Counted from the stretch's first letter, positions 1 through 8,386 are shown. The stretch: 64,000 nucleotides of DNA from Butyrivibrio sp. AC2005 (GCF_000424145.1 NZ_AUJI01000019.1:53516-117515); one strand, 5' to 3'. Numbers and translations: made by a program. Notes: generated from the letters alone by a model not told the origin.

Positions 1-1
1 A

Positions 2-235
2 AGTAAGCATGCGACAGATCTTCACGTGGATCTTAAGAAGGCGGGGATTTCAGAAGAGCTTTTTGACAAGATTATTGTTCTTCGCAAGGACGAGGATAAG
101 AGTGACTACATTACTGAGAAAAAGGCAATTTTCATTGATGATTCTTTTGCTGAGAGGAAAAGAATTAAAGAAAAATGCGGAATTCCGGTTTTTGATGTGG
201 ATATGATAGAGAGTTTGATTGATTGGAGAATGTGA
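2..235 (+). CDS. C-terminal fragment of a HAD-like domain protein (gene enters from the left)
   Basis: The reading frame is open from the first bases of the window to the TGA at 233-235, so this is the last 77 residues of a longer gene. The visible part contains the strand-turn motif IFIDDSFAERK, then GIPVFDVDMIESL. This resembles the C-terminal HAD-like module that follows ATP-grasp domains in some clostridial carbamoyl-phosphate-synthase-like proteins. That assignment is from memory of the family and is tentative. Nothing upstream is visible, so the enzyme cannot be named. A hairpin terminator follows directly. Confidence 0.5.
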   Translation, partial: SKHATDLHVDLKKAGISEELFDKIIVLRKDEDKSDYITEKKAIFIDDSFAERKRIKEKCGIPVFDVDMIESLIDWRM

Positions 236-241
236 ATAGGG

Positions 242-287
242 ATCCCTAAGCAACATTTATTACAGTGAGGTTGCTTGGGGATTTTTT
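242..287 (+). terminator. Rho-independent terminator
   Basis: ATCCCTAAGCAAC (242-254) pairs with GTTGCTTGGGGAT (270-282), with one G-T pair, and a run of six T follows. It ends the partial gene on the left. Confidence 0.8.
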
Positions 288-379
288 ATATGGCGAAAAA
301 GAATAAAACGCATACAATGATATAAGACAAGGGTATGATGGATGAATATGAGTGTTTATGGTAGAGAATGATTCACGAA

Positions 380-396
380 ATATCAATATATGATAT
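380..396. promoter_or_regulatory. Inverted repeat, candidate XRE operator
   Basis: ATATCA-N5-TGATAT lies in the AT-rich leader 130-145 bases before the XRE gene at 525. XRE antitoxin-type proteins usually bind palindromes in their own promoter. The site is short and AT-rich, so chance is possible. Nothing else clear is seen between 288 and 524. Confidence 0.3.
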
Positions 397-524
397 ATTG
401 GCTTAACAAAACCATAGCAAGGTGATACTATAAATATGGAAAGCATAAATATAAAAGCATAGAAAAAAACGGCTAAATATAGAAGAAAATCCTAATTAGT
501 TATTATTTTTGGAGGAATGAAGGA

Positions 525-890
525 ATGACTCTTTTTATAGAAAATGTAAATAGATATATAGATCATATGAAAATTAAACAGGTTTATTTGAGTAAAATAA
601 CCGGTATAGAAAAAAATAAACTGTCTCGTATCCTGAAGGGAACTCAGGATGAAACAGGCGCTGATATGGAAAAGATTTCAGAAGCATTAGGATATACAGT
701 TGACTATTTTGTATCAGATGTATTTTGTTTGCCAAAGGTAACAGATTTTCAGTCTGAGAAGGTAGCTTTTTATGCGGGAGAGCCATCTGAAAAGCAGGAA
801 AAAATTGCTAATGATCTGATAGAAATGCTGAAAAATATAGATTTGGTTCTGGGGGCTAAGAACCGATTTGACAATGTAGGTAGGATTTGA
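525..890 (+). CDS. XRE-family helix-turn-helix regulator (first gene of XRE-ImmA-PIN cassette)
   Basis: This 121-residue protein has an XRE-type helix-turn-helix at about residues 8-62 (QVYLSKITGIEKNKLSRIL, then an ALGYTVDYF end typical of the family). A roughly 50-residue acidic/helical tail follows. An AGGAGG-type site (GGAGGA, about 511-516) precedes the ATG. The stop is 3 bases before the ImmA/IrrE-like peptidase gene, so the two are co-transcribed. In ImmA-ImmR style systems the peptidase cleaves the XRE partner. I infer that this protein represses the cassette and is the peptidase substrate. Confidence 0.85.
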   Translation: MTLFIENVNRYIDHMKIKQVYLSKITGIEKNKLSRILKGTQDETGADMEKISEALGYTVDYFVSDVFCLPKVTDFQSEKVAFYAGEPSEKQEKIANDLIEMLKNIDLVLGAKNRFDNVGRI

Positions 891-893
891 GGA

Positions 894-1697
894 ATGAATG
901 CGGATAGATTAAAAAGGATAATCAGTTATAGCAGAGAATACAGGAAAGACATAGCGGCTGATGTGAAGAAATTTTGTGCTTACGCAGGAATTGACAGCGA
1001 GAGTGAGGTCCTTAATTTTAAACAGATAGTACGAGATATCTTTTTTCGAAGAGGATATTTTTTGTTTGATATGCCTTTTGAAGATGACGAGATTGGCGGA
1101 ATCTGCTACAAAGACGATGGGTTGGGATATGTTGTGATGAATACATCTCTTCCTGAAGTTAATTATACCTTTGCTCTTGCTCATGAAACATACCATGTGC
1201 TGTTTCAGGAAAGTCAGTATATATCTACTGCGGATCTGGCAGCTGATAGCTATTTTGAACATGAAGACGAGTATGTGGCAAATTTGTTTGCAAGTATGTT
1301 ACTCATGCCCGAAAACAGTTTTATCAGGATGTATTCGAAATTTATACAGGAAGATAACAATTTAACAACGGCTATTATTAAGCTTATGGCATATTATAAA
1401 GTACCATATATGGCGGTTTTGATCAGGTGTCTGGAACTTGATCTTTGTGATAAGAGTGATATATCTCCTGAAGTTATTACGCTTTCACAGCTTAGGGTAA
1501 GAGAAATTATGGAAGACCTATGGCTTGATGTTGCAATTCTTGATGCATCGGCAAAAGACGATTGTAGACGAATAGAGCGTATTCTTAATGAGCATGGACA
1601 GGAAGGTGTACGGGAAGGGTATATAACGGAAAGTATATTAAAAAAAGCGCTGGCTAATGTTCAAACTCTTAGCAAAAGGATTAAGGAGGGAGTTTGA
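894..1697 (+). CDS. ImmA/IrrE family metallopeptidase
   Basis: This 267-residue protein carries the zinc-peptidase signature HETYH at residues 97-101, and a downstream Glu in DEYVANLFASMLLMP (about 126) fits the third ligand. This is the COG2856 / ImmA-IrrE arrangement. The family cleaves XRE repressors (ImmA on ImmR, IrrE on DdrO). The length is normal, with an extra helical C-terminal half. Its ATG is 3 bases after the XRE stop, and its TGA touches the ATG of the PIN-like gene, so the three genes form a tight operon. I infer that it is a sensor-protease that relieves repression. Confidence 0.9.
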   Translation: MNADRLKRIISYSREYRKDIAADVKKFCAYAGIDSESEVLNFKQIVRDIFFRRGYFLFDMPFEDDEIGGICYKDDGLGYVVMNTSLPEVNYTFALAHETYHVLFQESQYISTADLAADSYFEHEDEYVANLFASMLLMPENSFIRMYSKFIQEDNNLTTAIIKLMAYYKVPYMAVLIRCLELDLCDKSDISPEVITLSQLRVREIMEDLWLDVAILDASAKDDCRRIERILNEHGQEGVREGYITESILKKALANVQTLSKRIKEGV

Positions 1698-2635
1698 TGC
1701 GGACGGTGTATACCGAAGTTCCGAAGAACTGGGAAGATATAGAGGACTATGTTCTCTGTGAAAAAGATGATTTTGTGAATAGAATTATTGGCTCAAAAAA
1801 GGTGATTTTCTATGATACCTGCTCGTTTAGATTTCACTCACATATAAAAAAGCAAGAGAGAAAATTTTTGGCGAATTATTATAAAGATGAAGGTGCACTT
1901 CTCATTATCACCAGATCTATTCTTATGGAGCTCTCTTCACACAGTGGGATTTTGAATAGGGAGTATATTGAATTTTTTAAGTTTCTTGCAGATGAGAAAA
2001 TAGATGTACTGGTGCTGTATGAGGAAAGTCTTTTTGATATTCTTGCAGAATGTTTTTCAACAAATAAAAGCATTAACAGCTTTCTTACCTGGTCGGTGAG
2101 GATGATGAATTTGTCCGTCAGTTCTATTAAGAAAGCTTTTGAAGAAAATATGGTTATATACCAGACGGTAATAAATGGGAAAAGCTGTGATAAAGGAAGT
2201 GTATACAAGGAGTTTTTCTCCCTCGTGAGGTCATACAAAGAGTCCGGAGATAATCTTGGTGAAGAGTTGCTTGCTATTTGTATTCATATTTTATCGCATA
2301 TACCTATGACGCCTGATGGGAAATACTGTGTCATAACTGATGATAAGGGTGGTGCCGGAATTATAGCGACTCTCATAAGGAAGACTAATAAACAATATGC
2401 CGGGGCGAAAATAATTATTTATAGTACGCCCAGAATAGTTCAGACTTTATATAACCTGAATTACGGATTAAAGAAAGGAAATATGGTTTCCATTCTTAAT
2501 TGTCTGGGTGATGGCAGACTAATTATAAAAGGTGCAACAGAGTATGACTTGGATGTAAATCAGAATATAAGTGTTTCTGCTCTGGAATTGGCAGAAATGA
2601 TTGAAACACCAAATGGCATAACTATATTGTTTTGA
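1697..2635 (+). CDS. PIN-like domain protein, probable effector/toxin of the cassette
   Basis: This 312-residue protein shows the spaced acidic pattern of PIN ribonucleases. VIFYDTCS (Asp40) sits near the N terminus, RSILMELSSHSG (Glu78) comes next, and YCVITDDKGG comes late in the protein. The chosen start is the ATG at 1697, because AAGGAGGG lies 7 bases before it; a TTG at 1694 is possible. The ATG shares its A with the peptidase stop (TGATG). It is longer than VapC toxins (about 130 residues) because about 130 residues of unknown sequence sit between the second and third motifs. I infer a regulated nuclease, but no activity can be proven from sequence. Confidence 0.7.
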   Translation: MRTVYTEVPKNWEDIEDYVLCEKDDFVNRIIGSKKVIFYDTCSFRFHSHIKKQERKFLANYYKDEGALLIITRSILMELSSHSGILNREYIEFFKFLADEKIDVLVLYEESLFDILAECFSTNKSINSFLTWSVRMMNLSVSSIKKAFEENMVIYQTVINGKSCDKGSVYKEFFSLVRSYKESGDNLGEELLAICIHILSHIPMTPDGKYCVITDDKGGAGIIATLIRKTNKQYAGAKIIIYSTPRIVQTLYNLNYGLKKGNMVSILNCLGDGRLIIKGATEYDLDVNQNISVSALELAEMIETPNGITILF

Positions 2636-2656
2636 AGACTAGTCATTTGCATGGCT

Positions 2657-2676
2657 ATATACTAAAATTAGTATAT
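2657..2676. repeat. Perfect 9-bp palindrome before neuA
   Basis: ATATACTAA-AA-TTAGTATAT lies between the PIN-like gene and neuA. No T-run follows, so it is more likely a binding site or a weak hairpin than a terminator. Confidence 0.4.
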
Positions 2677-2712
2677 GAGTAGGCGTCTTATTGAATAAAG
2701 GAGACATTTTTT

Positions 2713-4053
2713 ATGAATGTTGCATTTATCCCTGTGAGAGGTGGCAGTAAGTCCATACCGTTAAAAAATATAAAGCCAATTTGTGGTAAACCGCTTGTTT
2801 ACTGGACAGTTAAGGCTGCCTGCGAATGTGATTATATCGATAAGGTGTATGTTGCAACGGATAGTGATGAGATCCGTGCTGCGATCAAGACGTGCTGCGA
2901 TGCAGAGGGAAATGACTTTGGGCAAAGTGAATATGATGCAGATACTACAAATGTAGAAGTGTGCTCGAATGATTTGGATAAAGTGGGTAATAGGAATGCT
3001 TTTCGTAAGCTGGAGATAATTGATCGTTCTGCTGAATCCGCATCAGATACTGCATCGACTGAATTTGCGATGCTTGAGTTTGCATCAAAATATGACTTTG
3101 ACAATATTGTGTTGATCCAGGCGACATCTCCGCTCTTGGCGGCAGATGATTTGAACAGGGGATTTGAAGCATTTGAAGAAGCCGGCGTGGATAGCATTCT
3201 TTCTGTTGTTAGACAGAAGCGCTTTAACTGGAGTGTGGATGAAGAAGGCTTCGCACATCCTTCCAATTATGATGTTTTCAAAAGACCGAGACGTCAGGAA
3301 TTTGATGGTTACTTAGTTGAGAACGGTGCTTTTTATATCACAGAAAAAAAGTATTTGATGGAATCTAAAAACCGAGTATCCGGAAATATTAAGGCTGTTG
3401 AGATGCCCGAGGATACATTTTTTGAGATAGATGAGCCATCAGATTGGGAGATTATTGAAAGACTGATGAGGAAGCGTCTTGGCATAGCATCTGAGCATGT
3501 TGCTAATAAGCTTGCATCAGATGAATCTACATTAAAAGGTGGGAATAATATAGGACAGAATAATGATGATACTGTCCCTGAGATTAAAATGTTCCTCACC
3601 GACTGTGATGGCTGCCTCACCGATGCAGGTATGTATTATTCGCCTGAGGGTGATCTTCTGAAAAAGTACAACACGAAAGATGGTATGGGAATCAGACTTC
3701 TCCGTGAGCACGGAATTCTCGTAGGTATAGTTACGGGAGAAAATACCGATATAAATAAGAGAAGAGTCGAAAAGCTAAAAATGGATATCTACGAACCGGG
3801 TTGCAGGGATAAGCTAAGTACTGTACAGCGGCTCTGCAAGGAGCGTGGGATTGATATGCAAAATGTTGCTTTTGTTGGTGATGATGTAAATGATCTCGAG
3901 GCTATGAAAAATGTCGGTTATCCCTGCACAGTTGCTGATGGACATAAGAGTGTTAAGGCTATAGCAAAATTTATTGCAAATGAACCCGGCGGCCACGGAG
4001 CGGTGAGAGAAATTATAGACCATATACTTGGGAAGCAATTCGGAACATCATGA
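2713..4053 (+). CDS. neuA: CMP-nonulosonate (N-acylneuraminate) cytidylyltransferase fused to a HAD phosphatase
   Basis: Residues 1-235 form a NeuA-type cytidylyltransferase: AFIPVRGGSKSIPLKNI is the nucleotide-binding loop, with VYVATDSDEI and IQATSPL following. It would activate a sialic-type acid with CTP. Residues about 290-440 form a KdsC-like HAD phosphatase (FLTDCDGCLTDAG, TGENTDINKRRV, VGDDVNDLEAM). The two halves are joined by a linker of about 40 residues. A similar two-domain layout is known in animal CMAS and some bacterial NeuA enzymes. The HAD half could remove phosphate from the sugar-acid precursor. An AGGAGA site precedes the ATG. NeuB follows about 130 bases downstream. The exact sugar (Neu5Ac, legionaminic or related) cannot be told. 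Confidence 0.9.
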   Translation: MNVAFIPVRGGSKSIPLKNIKPICGKPLVYWTVKAACECDYIDKVYVATDSDEIRAAIKTCCDAEGNDFGQSEYDADTTNVEVCSNDLDKVGNRNAFRKLEIIDRSAESASDTASTEFAMLEFASKYDFDNIVLIQATSPLLAADDLNRGFEAFEEAGVDSILSVVRQKRFNWSVDEEGFAHPSNYDVFKRPRRQEFDGYLVENGAFYITEKKYLMESKNRVSGNIKAVEMPEDTFFEIDEPSDWEIIERLMRKRLGIASEHVANKLASDESTLKGGNNIGQNNDDTVPEIKMFLTDCDGCLTDAGMYYSPEGDLLKKYNTKDGMGIRLLREHGILVGIVTGENTDINKRRVEKLKMDIYEPGCRDKLSTVQRLCKERGIDMQNVAFVGDDVNDLEAMKNVGYPCTVADGHKSVKAIAKFIANEPGGHGAVREIIDHILGKQFGTS

Positions 4054-4130
4054 GTCGTATACTAGATATTCGGTATTGATTATCAGAAATCATGTTATGA
4101 AAAGAATTAGAAGATGTAGATGATTATAAT

Positions 4131-4180
4131 AGAGCCTTTCCCCTAGGGGGAAGGTGTCAGCGAAGCTGACGGATGAGGGG
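4131..4180 (+). repeat. CTTCCCC/GATGAGGGG repeat, copy 1
   Basis: This is a 50-bp element made of two adjoining hairpins, TTTCCCCTAGGGGGAA and GTCAGCGAAGCTGAC, followed by GGATGAGGGG. Copies occur at 45311-45412 and 50977-51025. Here the terminal GAGGGG lies 5-10 bases before the NeuB ATG and seems to serve as its ribosome-binding site. Confidence 0.85.
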
Positions 4181-4184
4181 AAAT

Positions 4185-5057
4185 ATGGAATACAGAAAAC
4201 CAATCGTAATTGCAGAAGCCGGTTGCAACCACATGGGACAGATGGACATCGCCCATGAACTCATTAACGTTGCCGCATATTTTTGTAAAGCAGATGCCAT
4301 AAAATTTCAGAAACGTTGTCCTAAGGAACTTTTGACTGAGGAGCAGTACAATGCACCTCATCCGAATCCGTATAATTCCTATGGTAAAACCTACGGCGAA
4401 CACAGAGAGTTCCTGGAATTTGACGTGGATCAGCATGCACAGTTAAAAAAGTGGTGTGAGGAGGTTGGAATTATATACTCGACTTCTGTCTGGGATATGA
4501 CAAGTGCCAGAGAGATTACAAGCCTTAATCCCAGATTTATAAAGATACCATCAGCCTGCAATACGCATTATGAAATGCTTGAGTGGCTCTGCGATAATTA
4601 TGAGGGCGAGATGCAACTCTCTTTTGGCATGACAAAGCGTGAGGAGGAGGAGCAGATAGTTTCTCTTTTTGAAAAGAAGGGGCGCGCAAAGGACCTGATA
4701 CTATATAACTGTACTTCAGGTTATCCCGTACCCTTTAAGGATGTATGTCTTCTTGAAATTACCCGTATGCGCGAGCAGTACGAGGGCAGAGTAAAGGCTA
4801 TCGGTTTTTCCGGTCATCATCTTGGAATCGCTGTGGATGTAGCAGCATATACTCTTGGGGCAAGCTACATAGAAAGACATTATACGCTTGATCGTACCTG
4901 GAAGGGTACGGATCATGCGGCTTCACTAGAGCCTGATGGTATCCGTAAGCTTAAGAGAAATCTTGACGCCGTGTATGAGGCGCTTAGATACAAAGATTCT
5001 GAGATACTTCCGATTGAGGAAGAGCAGAGAAAAAAACTGAAATATAGGAAGCACTAA
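4185..5057 (+). CDS. neuB: NeuB-family sialic (nonulosonic) acid synthase, short form
   Basis: It condenses phosphoenolpyruvate with an N-acyl-mannosamine-type sugar. Visible family motifs are IVIAEAGCNHMG at the N terminus, AIKFQKR, FIKIPSACNTHYEML, LSFGMTK, YNCTSGYP, IGFSGHH and ERHYTLDR. At 290 residues it is shorter than the usual 340 or so. It ends after the TIM barrel and lacks the C-terminal SAF/antifreeze-like domain. The ATG at 4185 is preferred to that at 4173 because GAGGGG sits at the right distance. It follows neuA; a NeuC epimerase is not visible in this window. Confidence 0.85.
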   Translation: MEYRKPIVIAEAGCNHMGQMDIAHELINVAAYFCKADAIKFQKRCPKELLTEEQYNAPHPNPYNSYGKTYGEHREFLEFDVDQHAQLKKWCEEVGIIYSTSVWDMTSAREITSLNPRFIKIPSACNTHYEMLEWLCDNYEGEMQLSFGMTKREEEEQIVSLFEKKGRAKDLILYNCTSGYPVPFKDVCLLEITRMREQYEGRVKAIGFSGHHLGIAVDVAAYTLGASYIERHYTLDRTWKGTDHAASLEPDGIRKLKRNLDAVYEALRYKDSEILPIEEEQRKKLKYRKH

Positions 5058-5075
5058 TGATGCATATAATAATAA

Positions 5076-5116
5076 CGGCAGGTAATGAAATAATCATTAA
5101 CCTGTCGCTATTTTTA
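5076..5116. terminator. Terminator between neuB and the convergent XRE gene
   Basis: CGGCAGGT-AATGA (5076-5088) pairs with TCATTAACCTGTCG, with one bulge, and then CTATTTTTATTT follows. It serves neuB on the plus strand. The minus-strand gene ends at 5122, so the hairpin can also act for it. Confidence 0.7.
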
Positions 5117-5121
5117 TTTGA

Positions 5122-5469
5122 TTATTTGTTTGAACTCAATTTCTTTACGTATTTATACAAACGTTCTTTTGTGTCTTCCGGGTATGATTTGTATTGCTCT
5201 ATTATGAAACTTAACCTGGAATCAGAGCAGTCTACTATGTATTCTACAGGACGATCGTCATTGGTTTTTCCGGTAAGATATTCTACGGAGGTTCCCAGTG
5301 TTAAAGCCATGTTTTTTATGGCAGAGTATGAAGGGAGGCTTTCGCCGCTTTCATATCTAAAATAGACACTTTGTGAAAGATTCATTTCTTCAGCTGCATA
5401 GTTTTTACTCCAGCCTTTTTCTAATCGTTTTTCTTTCAAACGTTCTGCATTCATAATAGGTTTTCGCAT
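5122..5469 (-). CDS. XRE-family transcriptional regulator
   Basis: This 115-residue protein has an XRE helix-turn-helix at about residues 8-62 (LEKGWSKNYAAEEMNLSQSVYFRYESGESLPSY). A helical tail ends in YVKKLSSNK. The start is the ATG at 5469, because TTGGAGG lies 7 bases upstream; an upstream TTG in frame falls inside the ribosome site. It is convergent with neuB and divergent from the unknown gene at 5749. The intervening DNA holds repeated AT-rich sites that may be its operators. The target is unknown. Confidence 0.85.
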   Translation of the reverse strand: MRKPIMNAERLKEKRLEKGWSKNYAAEEMNLSQSVYFRYESGESLPSYSAIKNMALTLGTSVEYLTGKTNDDRPVEYIVDCSDSRLSFIIEQYKSYPEDTKERLYKYVKKLSSNK

Positions 5470-5533
5470 CAGATTATCCTCCAAGATTATATATATTTAT
5501 TATATATGTTATTGACATAGGAAATCAAATCGC

Positions 5534-5556
5534 ATAACATATGCATATAACATATG
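5534..5556. promoter_or_regulatory. Paired ATAACATATG direct repeats, candidate operators
   Basis: ATAACATATG occurs at 5534-5543 and 5547-5556, 13 bases apart and each containing the palindrome CATATG. A TTGACA at 5512-5517 just before them could be a -35 box reading toward the gene at 5749. They lie between the divergent XRE gene and the unknown gene. The rest of 5557-5748 shows nothing clear. Confidence 0.35.
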
Positions 5557-5748
5557 TGATAAATATATATACATAACAAATAGTATATATATTTGAGAAT
5601 TAAGGGAGGTTGATATTGGTGGTGAGCATTGTGCTGTCAGGATTTTGGGGTTTGACATGCCTTTGACATCAATGATTATGCCTGAAATTAGCATTGATCT
5701 ATCATCATGGAATATGGATTATTTAATAAAGTGAGGTTGCGGTAAATC

Positions 5749-6885
5749 ATGTTGCAATTAACGATAATAGCACCCTGGGATTTTGCTGATAAATACTGCG
5801 GAACAGAAGGCGGTCATATACTTACGGATTCCCGGGAGATAAAAGATTATTTCAGATGCACATTTATGCATGATAGTTTTGACGATATGGAGAGTACTTC
5901 AATCTATGATTTAAGAAGGGAGGTTTATAGGGATTATCTACGGCGCTTTCATGGATCAGAATTATATACTGAACCATTTGTGGTGGAAAATAAATGGATT
6001 ATCAAAAGCGGAGTGATGCATTGTTTGGCGGATTCAATATATAGCGATATACTATTAGGATTGATTATTATGGCTGAGTCGGAAACTAATAAACCTCTGT
6101 TAATAAGTGATATAAATAATGTGGCACTTCGATTTCTTATAGAAAGTAAAAATGTATACGTGGCATATTATTCATGCATGGCTGATTTTGGGAGACTATG
6201 GGATATCGATGCAGATGTAGGGCGTTCTTATAAGACATCAGAAAAAGCGTTTTTGATAAATGGAAATACTGTAAGTTATGAATACATTAATGAATTAGCG
6301 AACCGTTATAAAGGATTAACAGATACAATTCTCAGTGGCTTTAAAAGATATGATAGTCGCTACATATATAAGAAAAAAGAAATACCACCACATTGTTTTA
6401 TACTGTCTCTTACTAATTTTCAGAGGTATATGGATTGGGCACCTGATAATGATTATGCTGCAGGCCCGGATTGGGTTGTTAGAATATACTCCGAGGCGTT
6501 GGAAAATAGTACCATTGCTAAATATGTATCTGCAATTGTGGTCTCTAAAAGTTCGAATGGGGAGTATGGCTATAACAATGAAAGCATTTATACAAACTAT
6601 GGAGGAGTTTGCAATGCTATAAATAAATTTAGAATAATGATGGATGAAAAGAAACTTGATTCATTAGCAGTAGCTATTTTTTCAAGCGATAAGATGCTGG
6701 ATGATGCAGGAACATTAGATATATTAAAAGATGTTTCGTGGTATATCTTTATGGATGGTAATATGCGGTCAGTGAAAATCTGGGACGGACATAGTAGAGA
6801 AGGAAGGAGCCTTTTTTATGAAGCATTTTTATCGTATGAAATAAATAAAATGCATAATGAATTATCGACTCTGAATAATCTGTGA
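5749..6885 (+). CDS. Hypothetical protein, 378 residues
   Basis: I do not recognise this protein. It starts MLQLTIIAPWDFADKYCG and has no signal peptide, membrane segment or repeat. It reads as a mixed soluble protein rich in Tyr, Asp and Ser. The sequence looks AT-richer than the flanking neuB and aminotransferase genes, and the ribosome site is weak (GTGAGG about 13 bases before the ATG). Both suggest acquired DNA. It sits next to an XRE regulator in what is otherwise a sugar-acid locus. It is probably cytoplasmic. Confidence 0.7.
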   Translation: MLQLTIIAPWDFADKYCGTEGGHILTDSREIKDYFRCTFMHDSFDDMESTSIYDLRREVYRDYLRRFHGSELYTEPFVVENKWIIKSGVMHCLADSIYSDILLGLIIMAESETNKPLLISDINNVALRFLIESKNVYVAYYSCMADFGRLWDIDADVGRSYKTSEKAFLINGNTVSYEYINELANRYKGLTDTILSGFKRYDSRYIYKKKEIPPHCFILSLTNFQRYMDWAPDNDYAAGPDWVVRIYSEALENSTIAKYVSAIVVSKSSNGEYGYNNESIYTNYGGVCNAINKFRIMMDEKKLDSLAVAIFSSDKMLDDAGTLDILKDVSWYIFMDGNMRSVKIWDGHSREGRSLFYEAFLSYEINKMHNELSTLNNL

Positions 6886-6918
6886 GGAGATCAAAGATTA
6901 AGCAGAGTCGATTACTCT
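6864..6918. terminator. Convergent terminator
   Basis: ATCGACTCTG (6864-6873) pairs with CAGAGTCGAT (6903-6912), with a smaller hairpin inside, followed by TACTCTTTTATTTATT. It overlaps the end of the unknown gene and lies just beyond the stop of the aminotransferase on the other strand. Confidence 0.6.
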
Positions 6919-6919
6919 T

Positions 6920-8056
6920 TTATTTATTCGGATTAATAACTATATCCAATATCCTATCCTGATCCTCCGGTGTCAAATCCTCAAATATAGGAAGCATAAG
7001 TACATGGTTCGCCATATCTCTTGCATTCCCCAGATCACAGTGTTTGTATTTGTTCTTAAAGCATGCCTGATCGGAGGTTATTGGATAGAAGTATTTCCTT
7101 GGATAAATATTGTGCTCCCTTAGCTTGGTGTAGAGCTCATCGCGAGTGCACTTATATCCATCCCCGATTATGATGGGGTAGTATGCATAGTTCCTGGTGG
7201 CGTCTTCGCGGGGAGTGAGGAGCCTTATTTTGGGAACACGGATAAGTGTGTTTGTATATCTTTCGTGGCACTTTTCGCGGGCACTTATTGCCTCTCCGAT
7301 GTGCCTTAAATTGCACAGACCCATAATAGCGCAGAGTTCGTTCATCTTTGCATTTGCTCCGACTTCAACGACCAGCTCCTCACCTCGGATTCCGAAGTTT
7401 TTGAGGTTGTAGAGCTTTTCATATAATTCGGGATTGCTGAAAACCGCAGCACCGCCTTCCACGGTGTTGAATACCTTTGTTGCATGAAAACTGAAAACGG
7501 AAGCATGTCCCAGATTGCCGACACCGCGCAGTACTTCTTTACCATGCGAATCGGTAGAAATCATTTTTTCACCAAAAGCATGGCATGCATCGTAGATGAC
7601 TTTCAGATTATATTTGTGCGCTATTTTTGAGATCGCCTCATCATTGCAGATGTTTCCGTAGACATGTACTGGCATGATTGCAACAGTTTTTTCTGTAATA
7701 AGATCTTCGATTTTTGTCTCATCTATTGTTCCGTCTTCAGGTTTGATATCACAAAAGACAGGATTGAGTTTGTTTCTGACAATCGCATGAGTTGTGGATA
7801 TGAATGTGTATGGTGTGGTGATGACCTCAGAGCCTGCGGGGAATCCGAAGGACTGGAGTGTCAATTCCAGGGACATGTGACCGTTTACCATGAGGGAGAC
7901 ATAGGGGACATCCAAATATTGCTGGAGCTTTTTTTCCAGCTCCTTATGATATTTGCCCATGTTTGTAAGCCAGTGTGAATCCCACAATGGCTTGATGGCT
8001 TCAATATATTCTTCATATGAAGGCATTGACGACTTTGTTACAAAAATTGTTTCCAT
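6920..8056 (-). CDS. DegT/DnrJ/EryC1/StrS-family sugar aminotransferase
   Basis: This is a PLP-dependent enzyme that aminates keto-sugar nucleotides. It has 378 residues, normal for the family. The catalytic lysine is K194 in SFHATKVFNTVEGG, the PLP-binding Asp lies in IYDACHAFG, and the N-terminal signature is HWLTNMGKYHKELEKKL. An AAGGGG site lies about 9 bases before the ATG. It resembles VioA/FdtB-like 4-amino-sugar enzymes. With neuA and neuB close by, it may feed a surface glycan or flagellin sugar, but the strand and the intervening genes mean it is not in their operon. Confidence 0.9.
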   Translation of the reverse strand: METIFVTKSSMPSYEEYIEAIKPLWDSHWLTNMGKYHKELEKKLQQYLDVPYVSLMVNGHMSLELTLQSFGFPAGSEVITTPYTFISTTHAIVRNKLNPVFCDIKPEDGTIDETKIEDLITEKTVAIMPVHVYGNICNDEAISKIAHKYNLKVIYDACHAFGEKMISTDSHGKEVLRGVGNLGHASVFSFHATKVFNTVEGGAAVFSNPELYEKLYNLKNFGIRGEELVVEVGANAKMNELCAIMGLCNLRHIGEAISAREKCHERYTNTLIRVPKIRLLTPREDATRNYAYYPIIIGDGYKCTRDELYTKLREHNIYPRKYFYPITSDQACFKNKYKHCDLGNARDMANHVLMLPIFEDLTPEDQDRILDIVINPNK

Positions 8057-8197
8057 ATGAAAATTGTCCCCTTGGTTTATATTTGATTTGGTTAAAAAAT
8101 ATACGGTTATTTATATTATATAGCCTGAATACCGTTCAAATTATTATAAAAGAATAAAAAAAATATGATTTTCTAAAGAATTTTTCACAAAATGTTA

Positions 8198-8226
8198 TTG
8201 CGCAAAATCATTTGATGGTGTATAAA
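8198..8226 (+). promoter_or_regulatory. Promoter of the thiW-thiM-thiE-thiD operon
   Basis: TTGCGC, a 17-base spacer and TATAAA give a good sigma-A promoter. The expected start at about 8233 lies just before the riboswitch. Confidence 0.6.
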
Positions 8227-8243
8227 AAACTAAGAAAATTTAA

Positions 8244-8330
8244 CAGACGGGAGCTTGTATTACAGGCTGAGAGGAAGGTGCGACCTTCGACCGAGAACCT
8301 GATTTGGATAATGCCAACGTAGGGATGCCT
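8244..8330 (+). ncRNA. TPP riboswitch (thi box)
   Basis: The leader carries the class signature: ACGGGAGC, then GGCTGAGAGG, then GAGAACCTGATTTGGATAATG and AACGTAGGGATG, in the right order and spacing. It binds thiamine pyrophosphate. The intrinsic terminator that follows at 8353 implies an OFF switch by transcription termination for thiW, thiM, thiE and thiD. Confidence 0.95.
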
Positions 8331-8352
8331 AGTATTGTATTAGGAGAATTCG

Positions 8353-8386
8353 CGGAAGCAACCGGATTGGGGGCTTCCGATTTTTT
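8353..8386 (+). terminator. Riboswitch-controlled terminator
   Basis: CGGAAGC (8353-8359) pairs with GCTTCCG (8373-8379), followed by A and six T. It stands between the TPP aptamer and thiW. Confidence 0.85.

Noticed and set aside
246..446. Minus-strand frame of 66 residues after the first terminator
   Set aside because: It overlaps the terminator hairpin and AT-rich leader, and has no ribosome site.
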